From ZC4RG30 sp039917615 (GTDB lineage: Bacteria; Pseudomonadota; Gammaproteobacteria; Steroidobacterales; Steroidobacteraceae), in the NCBI GenBank assembly GCA_039917615.1, contig JBDSJD010000004.1, positions 62,001 to 126,000 on the forward strand: a DNA stretch of 64,000 nucleotides. The letters run 5' to 3'. The position numbers were made by a program, and so were the translations under genes. The first letter of the stretch is position 1, and each line of letters begins with the position of its first letter. The notes below the pieces were generated by a model. The model was not told the DNA's origin. It did not search any database and saw only the letters and a program-made list of their open reading frames with translations. Below, piece after piece: positions 58,609-64,000 of the stretch.

Positions 58609-59781
58609 TCAGGGGCTTGCACCACGCCAGACGTACTCGAGCGCTTCAGGAAGCGTCTGCTGGCGCACCTGTGCTTCGCAGTGACCGGATTCGCGCGCGA
58701 ATACGTACTGATGGTGATAGCCCTTTGCCGCGAGCACGCGGGCCATGGCGTGGTTCGCTGCGACCCAATCGTGCATATCGTCGCGCATCGGGTTGGGATT
58801 CAGCAGGTCGGTGTCACCCACATGCATCCAGATACGGATGGGCTTGACGGGACTATTGGCGATGATCTGCGCGTGATAGTCCCAGGCGCCTCCCGGATGG
58901 GCCGGATTGAACGGCCATTGCTGATTCACAAAAGTCCCGGAGTAACTGATCACGCGGTGGTACCACTCCGGATGAAACCAGGCCATGGTGAATGCGGCCG
59001 CGGCACCGGAACTGCAGCCCATGACCGCGCGTTTTTCCGGGTCGCGGGTGAGCCTGATCGCATAGCGCTTCTCGACCGCGGGCAACACCTCCGCCTCGAT
59101 GTACTCGGCGAACTTGCCGGAAACAGTGTCGTACTCGAGCCCGCGCTGCGAGCCCTGTGCGTCGCTACCGCCGTTTTGCATCAACACGGCAGCCATGACC
59201 GGAACACGCTTCTGCGCTATCAGGTTGTCGAGGACGTGCGGAAGAGTCTGGTCCTGCTGTCCAAGGCTTGGACCGTCGTGAACCACCATGAACGCCAGCG
59301 TCTGCCCGGGCCGGACTCCGGCGGGAATGTAGACAGTAATTGCGCGCTGGTATGGCTGGGGACGGACCTCAACACGCAGCGTTCGCGGATTGTCCGGGTC
59401 CACGGTCCCCTGTGCGTTGCGGGCGATTCCCGGAAAGAACTTGCTATCCGTCGATGCCAGTGTGAACTGCTCAACGCGCCCCTGTGCAATATCACTGGTG
59501 ACATCGAGCTCGCGCGGTCGCAGATAGGGGGGCCCGATGATGAAGTCGCCGTCGCGGTCCGCGGGCGGATTGGTGCCGGGCTGCGCAATGACCACAAATT
59601 TCGGCGCGCCCGGCGCTTCCGGGGAACGTACCGGTGGCGGAACGCGTGGTGGCGCAGCCGGCCCTGCAGGCGGCGGGGTGGGGGCGGCTTGCGCGATGAC
59701 ATCCGGCGCGGAGCTGCAAGCAAGCAGGGCAGAAAGACCGGCGAACACAAAGCCGCGAACTGGTCCACGAATCAATGGCAT
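58609..59781 (-). CDS. Esterase of the enterochelin-esterase/Fes-like alpha/beta hydrolase family
   Basis: The 390-residue product has a lipoprotein-type signal (GLSALLACSS, Cys22) and a Pro/Ala-rich linker (about residues 30-65). A beta-sandwich (about 90-155) is followed by an alpha/beta hydrolase domain. The nucleophile is Ser in AVMGCSSGAAAAF, and the catalytic His lies in ARESGHCEAQV, with an Asp/Glu in the HVGDTDLLN segment. This two-domain form is typical of esterase-D-like and Fes-like enzymes that hydrolyse siderophore, feruloyl or glycan esters. GAGGAGGA about seven bases upstream fixes the ATG at 59781. Location on the outer membrane or in the periplasm is expected; the substrate is unknown. 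Confidence 0.85.
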   Translation of the reverse strand: MPLIRGPVRGFVFAGLSALLACSSAPDVIAQAAPTPPPAGPAAPPRVPPPVRSPEAPGAPKFVVIAQPGTNPPADRDGDFIIGPPYLRPRELDVTSDIAQGRVEQFTLASTDSKFFPGIARNAQGTVDPDNPRTLRVEVRPQPYQRAITVYIPAGVRPGQTLAFMVVHDGPSLGQQDQTLPHVLDNLIAQKRVPVMAAVLMQNGGSDAQGSQRGLEYDTVSGKFAEYIEAEVLPAVEKRYAIRLTRDPEKRAVMGCSSGAAAAFTMAWFHPEWYHRVISYSGTFVNQQWPFNPAHPGGAWDYHAQIIANSPVKPIRIWMHVGDTDLLNPNPMRDDMHDWVAANHAMARVLAAKGYHHQYVFARESGHCEAQVRQQTLPEALEYVWRGASP

Positions 59782-59948
59782 GGCGCATTCCTCCTCGAAT
59801 GCTCCGATGTTCACCGCTGCCCGGGATTCCCGCAAGGATTGTGGTGCAGAATGCAGGCGAGTCACGGCAAGGCCGAAGAAGTCTTTATCGCCCTGGCTGC
59901 ACCAAAATACTCGCCATGACTGTCACTACAGCTAAACCGCCAGCCGGG

Positions 59949-60209
59949 CTATTTCCCGGCGGCTTTCAGCTCTACGATTTTTTTCTTCAGGCATTCCATG
60001 ACGGGGTGAGCGTCGGTAAAGCCACGGGCCATGTCGGCATAGTTGGCCTCGGCCTGTTTCAGCGTTTTCGCGCCATGACACTGAAACTCAACCAGGTTTT
60101 TGATTTCCACGCTCGGTGGCAATGGGTCGGCCATGGCGGCCTGACACACCGAAACCAGCGCCGCCACGACGGCGACGCGAGAGACAATCCGATGTTTGCT
60201 GCACTGCAT
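59949..60209 (-). CDS. Small secreted helical protein of unknown function
   Basis: An 86-residue product from the ATG at 60209, with GGAG eight bases upstream. A signal peptide ends near AAMADP (about residue 28). The mature part is mostly helical and charged: VEIKNLVEFQCHGAKTLKQA and ADMARGFTDAHPVMECLKKK, with two cysteines that could pair. The pattern resembles small helical-hairpin periplasmic proteins, but I do not recognise a family. It is divergent from the hydrolase gene at 60455 and stands alone, 167 bases from the esterase gene. Confidence 0.65.
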   Translation of the reverse strand: MQCSKHRIVSRVAVVAALVSVCQAAMADPLPPSVEIKNLVEFQCHGAKTLKQAEANYADMARGFTDAHPVMECLKKKIVELKAAGK

Positions 60210-60454
60210 GACTCTGCTCCGAAGAGTATGGGTGTTGATGGGCGCGAAGTTAGCAGCAGCCAAACGGCGCTTGCTGTGTCTTGCTGCTCAAAAAACTGGT
60301 CGCCCCCCGTTATCGTTAAATAATGGCGCTGGCATGGGCCAATGGTCAAGGGATTCTCGTGCCGGTCCCTGCCGCTCACCCGGCGTTTCCCCGTGGCGGG
60401 AGACGAGCCCGTTCGAATGACATACTCTGTTGGGAACTCACAGCAGGTGCAACC

Positions 60455-61414
60455 ATGCGCACGTTCAAGTCGATCAAAGCCAGCGCCCACTCCCGCCTGC
60501 CGGGGTGGAGCATGGCAGCATTTCTCGTGGGTTGCGCCAGCCTGCACGCTGCGCAGCCGGACCTGCCCTTCTCGATGGAGCAATTGAGCATCGGGATGCC
60601 GGAGGCTGGCGCGCCGCTCGCGGTAGTGGGCCCGTACGCGGTAGCGAAGGAGAACCCTTCCAACGGGCCCGGATTGCAGGTTTATCGGCCGCGTGATCTG
60701 GCGCGATTTCCCGCCAGCGACACCTTGCCCATCGTGGTCTGGGGAAACGGCGGATGCAGGTCTGACGGCCGCGGGAGCGCTGCCTTTCTGTCGACCATCG
60801 CATCGTATGGTTTCCTGGTGGTTGGTTCCGCACCCTTGCCGGACAACCCCGGGGCGCGCATTACCACCGTGAATCTGATCCGGGCGCTGGACTGGGCCCA
60901 GGCAGAGGCGTCGCGCGCCGGCTCACCGCTCGCCGGCAAGATCAAGAGCGATGCCGTGGCGGTCATGGGCAACTCCTGCGGCGGCAATCTGGCGCTTGAG
61001 GCGGCGCGGGATCCGCGCGTTGACACGCTCGGCATGTGGAACTCGGGAGTATGGATCAGCGGTGAAATGCGTCTCGCCGACGGAACCCTGCTAAGCGCGA
61101 CCACCAAGGCAGATCTGGCGTACGTGCATAGCCCCACCCTTTATATCAACGGCGACAAGATCGACCCGGCAATGATAAATGCCGCCGACGATTTCATGCG
61201 TCTTGACAGGGTGCCGGTATTCTTCGGCTCGCGTCATGGCTCCGGGCATGGGGGTAGTTACTCGCACGCCAATGGTGGCGAGTTTGCCAATATCGCAGTG
61301 GCCTGGCTGCGCTGGCAGCTCAAGGGCGACAAAGACTCGGGCAAGATGTTCACCGGCCGCGACTGCAAACTGTGCACGGATCCGAACTGGACAACGCAGA
61401 AGAAGGGCCTCTAG
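60455..61414 (+). CDS. Secreted alpha/beta hydrolase
   Basis: The 319-residue product starts at the ATG at 60455; the longer open frame upstream has no signal peptide. A signal region with FLVGCASLHA gives a possible lipidated Cys. The core shows a strand-oxyanion segment LPIVVWGNGGCRSDG, the nucleophile elbow VMGNSCGGNLALEAA (Gly-x-Ser-x-Gly), and a later GSRHGSGHGGSYS that probably contains the catalytic His. The acid lies in the INGDKIDP region. The end carries CKLC, an unusual cysteine pair. The family is close to poly-hydroxyalkanoate/feruloyl-esterase-like hydrolases. It is convergent with the DUF6152 fusion gene, 10 bases away. Confidence 0.82.
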   Translation: MRTFKSIKASAHSRLPGWSMAAFLVGCASLHAAQPDLPFSMEQLSIGMPEAGAPLAVVGPYAVAKENPSNGPGLQVYRPRDLARFPASDTLPIVVWGNGGCRSDGRGSAAFLSTIASYGFLVVGSAPLPDNPGARITTVNLIRALDWAQAEASRAGSPLAGKIKSDAVAVMGNSCGGNLALEAARDPRVDTLGMWNSGVWISGEMRLADGTLLSATTKADLAYVHSPTLYINGDKIDPAMINAADDFMRLDRVPVFFGSRHGSGHGGSYSHANGGEFANIAVAWLRWQLKGDKDSGKMFTGRDCKLCTDPNWTTQKKGL

Positions 61415-61424
61415 GCGGGGGCCG

Positions 61425-62465
61425 TCACTTCCTGATCGGGCCGTCCACACCTTCAGGGGAGCAGTTGAACGGCTCGAGATTCAGGTCCGAAGGTGCGAAT
61501 TCCAGGGTCGGAAGTTCGAACTCGCGGGTGAAGAACTCCGGATCCTTCAGCGTGATGTCGACCAGCAGCCGCTGGCGTGCCGCATCCAGATGCAGGCGCT
61601 CAATCGACGTCAGCGCAGCCGAATGCAGCAGGCCGCGCGTCGGCTGACCGGGCTGTTCGACGTACTGGTTCAACACACCGGCCGAGTAATTGCCGGTCTC
61701 GATCACAAGCGTATCGCCCTCGAAATGCCCGATCGAATGGCCGAGTGAAGTGCGTGGTCCGCTTTTGGGATGCTCGCGCTGGTTCAGGTAGACGATGCGC
61801 TTCACGTCCATCCACTCGTGCCGCAGGATCATGCGATCCTTTTCCCGGGTGATGGACAGTGGCGTGCCTGGGGCGCCCCACACGCGGCGGATAGCAACCG
61901 GGTCGCAGCGGAACACCGGGTCGTCCTTGAAGGGGTTGTACTTGGCAACGGCCGCCTTTCCGGCGTTCGTCAGGAACTCCATCGCCGGCTGCTGACCGCT
62001 GGTGCTGCGGCCCGGCGTCGGTGCGAGCAGCCACGTGCCGACGATGTCGCGACGGGCGGCGCGGCCCGGTCGCACCGGCTGGGCATCCGTGCGCCCGTTT
62101 ACGCTCAGCACCCGCCCGTCGGGAAAGTACACGTTGTTGAAGAAACACTTGTGAGTGTCATTCCGGGATTGGGATCCGTCGATGCGCACCTCGGTGCCTG
62201 GCTTCAACATCTTGGGCGTGATGCCGTTGCGGCTTAACTGTGTATAGCCGTGCGATTCGCACACATACTCCTGCGTCCTGCCGTTCTCGTCGACCGCCGA
62301 AATGTGCACGTAGCTGTGCGGGTTGCGCGCTTCAAACTGCGTAACCTTGCCGGAAATACTGACTGGCTTGTTGATGTCGAAGTGCGGCGCAAAGCTGTGG
62401 TGCGCGCCCGCGACCGTCGCGGACGTGAGGACAACGAGAGCTGCGATGTTGCGGATCGATGCCAT
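61425..62465 (-). CDS. Secreted fusion of DUF6152-like domain and its partner domain
   Basis: A 346-residue protein with a signal peptide (IAALVVLTSATVAGA). The N-terminal part, about residues 24-140, begins HHSFAPHFDINKPVSISGKV with FEARNPHSYVHISAV, matching the separate protein at 21205-21621. The C-terminal part, about 150-346, shows IVYLNQREHP, FEGDTLVIETGNY, TSIERLHLDA and ITLKDPEFFT, matching the protein at 21649-22440. The window therefore holds a split form and a fused form of one system. No catalytic motif is evident. The start at 62465 has a G-rich site upstream. It is divergent from the FAH-family gene at 62518. Confidence 0.78.
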   Translation of the reverse strand: MASIRNIAALVVLTSATVAGAHHSFAPHFDINKPVSISGKVTQFEARNPHSYVHISAVDENGRTQEYVCESHGYTQLSRNGITPKMLKPGTEVRIDGSQSRNDTHKCFFNNVYFPDGRVLSVNGRTDAQPVRPGRAARRDIVGTWLLAPTPGRSTSGQQPAMEFLTNAGKAAVAKYNPFKDDPVFRCDPVAIRRVWGAPGTPLSITREKDRMILRHEWMDVKRIVYLNQREHPKSGPRTSLGHSIGHFEGDTLVIETGNYSAGVLNQYVEQPGQPTRGLLHSAALTSIERLHLDAARQRLLVDITLKDPEFFTREFELPTLEFAPSDLNLEPFNCSPEGVDGPIRK

Positions 62466-62517
62466 GGTCTGGCCCCCTTTTCTCGGCTCTAGTATAGGGG
62501 TGCGGTACAATAGTTCC

Positions 62518-63222
62518 ATGTATACAGGGTATGTATTTTCGCCGCCCGCGAGTGTGTCGGCCGCGGTAAGGGGCAGCGACGAACGCTTTCCGGTGCGCCG
62601 CATTTTCTGCGTGGGTCGCAACTACGCAGACCATGTGCGCGAGATGGGCGGCGACCCCCGCAGCGAACCGCCAATCTTCTTCTCGAAGCCTGCTGATGCG
62701 CTGGTGCCCAGTGGCACCATTGTGCCTTATCCGCCGGGCACCCAAGAGCTCCATCACGAGGTCGAACTGGTGGTGGCGCTGCATCGTGGCGGCGCGCGAA
62801 TTGCCGCAACCAATGCGCTGACCCATGTCTACGGTTACGCAGTCGGCAATGACCTGACACGCCGAGACCTGCAGTCGCAGGCGCGTTCGCGCGGCCTACC
62901 GTGGGACATGGCGAAGGGGTTCGATGCATCTGCGCAGATCGCGCAGATTCACCCGGTCGAACGATTTGGTCATCCGGCCAAAAACGCCATCTGGTTGAAA
63001 GTGAATGGCGAGCAGCGACAGCATTCCACCCTTGATCAGATGATCTGGTCGGTCGCGGAGATCATCAGCGGTCTGTCCGCGCTGGTGGAGTTGCGGCCGG
63101 GAGACCTGATCTACACCGGAACCCCGGAGGGGGTCGGCGCACTGGTGCCGGGCGATGTAGTCACGGCAGGCATCGAAGGACTGGACGAATTGGAATTCCG
63201 CATAGCCGCGGTTTCCTCTTAA
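62518..63222 (+). CDS. Fumarylacetoacetate hydrolase (FAH)-family protein
   Basis: The 234-residue enzyme has the single-domain FAH fold that cleaves or hydrates 2-oxo-acids, for example fumarylpyruvate in gentisate breakdown. It shows FCVGRNYADHVREMG and the metal ligands Glu81 and Glu83 in HHEVELVVAL with Asp112 in GYAVGNDLTRRDLQ. The closing motif DLIYTGTPEGVGAL is also clear. All are intact. The size and the N-terminal RRIFCVGRNYADH favour fumarylpyruvate hydrolase-like enzymes over the longer liver-type FAH. A TACAAT (62506-62511) lies seven bases before the ATG, so transcription may start at the start codon. It precedes the MFS gene by 16 bases. Confidence 0.9.
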   Translation: MYTGYVFSPPASVSAAVRGSDERFPVRRIFCVGRNYADHVREMGGDPRSEPPIFFSKPADALVPSGTIVPYPPGTQELHHEVELVVALHRGGARIAATNALTHVYGYAVGNDLTRRDLQSQARSRGLPWDMAKGFDASAQIAQIHPVERFGHPAKNAIWLKVNGEQRQHSTLDQMIWSVAEIISGLSALVELRPGDLIYTGTPEGVGALVPGDVVTAGIEGLDELEFRIAAVSS

Positions 63223-63238
63223 AGTTGCGGACGCTGCA

Positions 63239-64000
63239 GTGAGACAGCACTTTGGGCGTATGGTGCTGCTCGCGGCCTGCACGTCGCTTGGTCCGCTCAG
63301 CCTGAATCTGTATCTGCCGTCGGTTCCTGCGGTGCAAGAGCACTTCGACGCGACGGTCGCCGCAGTGCAGGCCACGGTCAGCCTGGCACTGCTGGCCTTT
63401 GGCCTGGGACTGGTGCTGCTGGGTCCGCTGACGGATCGTCATGGACGGCGCCCCTGCCTGCTCGTTGGGTTGATCCTGTTCATCGCAGGCGCGGCGGTGG
63501 CGGGGCTGGCCTCGTCGCTGCAGGTACTGACGCTTGCCCGCGTGGTGCAATCCATTGGCTGCGCGATTGCGTTCATCAGTGCGCGAGCGATAGTTGCCGA
63601 TGTGTCGCCGCGGGAAGATCTGCCCAGATCGGTGGCGCACATGACCATGATCATGCTGGTGGTGCAAATGGTCGCGCCCTTGCTGGGCAACCTGATCATG
63701 TCTGCGGGCGGGTGGCGCGCCGTACAGTTCTTCGGCGCCGCGCTGGCGATTTCGTTGTTGATCGGCGTAGCGCTGGGGCAGCCGGAAACGTTGCCAGCCT
63801 TGCAGCGGGCGAAGCCGCACCGCTCAGTAGCAGACTTTTTCCGGCCCACGATTTCCGTGCTGTCCAGACCGGGGATGCTGATCCTGCTCTTGCAGGCAGG
63901 GCTGCTCTATTCTGCATATCCTGCGTTCCTCTCCATTGCCCCCCACCTGATGGTTGGCGCGTTCGGACGCCCACCGTCTGAATTCGCTTACTATTTCGTG
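63239..64000 (+). CDS. MFS transporter of the Bcr/CflA drug-resistance type (truncated by window edge)
   Basis: The first 254 codons of an open frame that runs to the right edge without a stop. It shows about seven membrane helices. The opening is typical of Bcr/CflA members: LLAACTSLGPLSLNLYLPSV. The motif A-like loop GPLTDRHGRRPCLLVGLI follows, then LARVVQSIGCAIAFISARAIV in helix 4-5. The family exports drugs or small metabolites by proton antiport. The start may be the GTG at 63239, 16 bases after the FAH stop, or the ATG at 63260. It is likely co-transcribed with the FAH gene. The C-terminal half is not visible. Confidence 0.9.
   Translation, partial: MRQHFGRMVLLAACTSLGPLSLNLYLPSVPAVQEHFDATVAAVQATVSLALLAFGLGLVLLGPLTDRHGRRPCLLVGLILFIAGAAVAGLASSLQVLTLARVVQSIGCAIAFISARAIVADVSPREDLPRSVAHMTMIMLVVQMVAPLLGNLIMSAGGWRAVQFFGAALAISLLIGVALGQPETLPALQRAKPHRSVADFFRPTISVLSRPGMLILLLQAGLLYSAYPAFLSIAPHLMVGAFGRPPSEFAYYFV

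Noticed and set aside
1..64000. tRNA, rRNA, CRISPR arrays, insertion sequences or prophage genes
   Set aside because: Intergenic gaps are almost all under 250 bases and show no cloverleaf-like or regularly spaced repeat pattern, and no transposase, integrase or phage protein was recognised. A dedicated RNA search was not possible.

Overview
The window is G+C-rich, densely packed chromosomal DNA from a Gram-negative proteobacterium, most likely a gammaproteobacterium. It carries an outer-membrane toolkit (TamA/TamB, RlpA, MltB, a TonB-dependent receptor), gatCAB, the mreBCD-mrdA-mrdB order, and a complete wspABCDEFR set. Gallate-dioxygenase-like and DUF6152-type genes beside this housekeeping block suggest an environmental lineage such as the Steroidobacter/Nevskia relatives, but that placement is inference. 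I saw no rRNA, tRNA, CRISPR array, insertion sequence or phage gene. Two genes run off the ends: prfA at the left and a Bcr/CflA-type MFS transporter at the right.

1-17.6 kb is core housekeeping. It holds the prfA 3' end, an antisense membrane-protein gene, prmC, ppiB and mtgA, then a leftward coupled operon gatC-gatA-gatB-hslO. A rightward cell-elongation block follows: mreB, mreC, mreD, mrdA (PBP2), rodA, mltB, rlpA, dacA and a D-amino-acid transaminase. These genes make and remodel the lateral peptidoglycan wall. tadA reads back against this block and is coupled to an MFS transporter.

17.6-26.1 kb is metabolic. fpr is followed by an operon of two secreted proteins (a DUF6152-like protein and its partner) plus a fused LigAB-type gallate dioxygenase. 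Divergent from it lie a DODA-type ring-cleavage dioxygenase, an intramembrane-type histidine kinase and an OmpR-type regulator. A fatty-acid desaturase follows, behind four regularly spaced half-sites. 26.1-31.8 kb is mixed: an SDR, a CPA1 antiporter, NnrU, a zinc-ribbon metallopeptidase, an ArsR/SRPBCC pair behind a clear operator-promoter, and a DUF3237 protein.

31.8-38.0 kb holds a compact three-gene cluster: the proteasome-like protease Anbu, an N-formylglutamate amidohydrolase and a transglutaminase-like protein. A TonB-dependent receptor follows, divergent from two paralogous small membrane proteins, and then a MAPEG protein.

38.0-46.7 kb is a leftward Wsp surface-sensing operon. Most of its genes overlap by 4 bases, and it ends in a c-di-GMP synthase with an intact inhibitory site. 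A small lipoprotein-like gene of unknown function is coupled in front of wspA.

47-64 kb contains a TolB-like propeller protein, tamA-tamB, a small repeat-containing lipoprotein with a direct-repeat upstream region, and cardiolipin synthase with a metallophosphoesterase. Several unrecognised secreted or anchored proteins and two alpha/beta hydrolases follow. Next comes a one-gene fusion of the two secreted proteins seen split at 21-22 kb, then an FAH-family hydrolase, and finally the truncated MFS gene. The best candidates for undescribed biology are the reduced Anbu cluster, the extra Wsp-operon lipoprotein, the split/fused DUF6152 system, and the kinase-regulator-desaturase arrangement.
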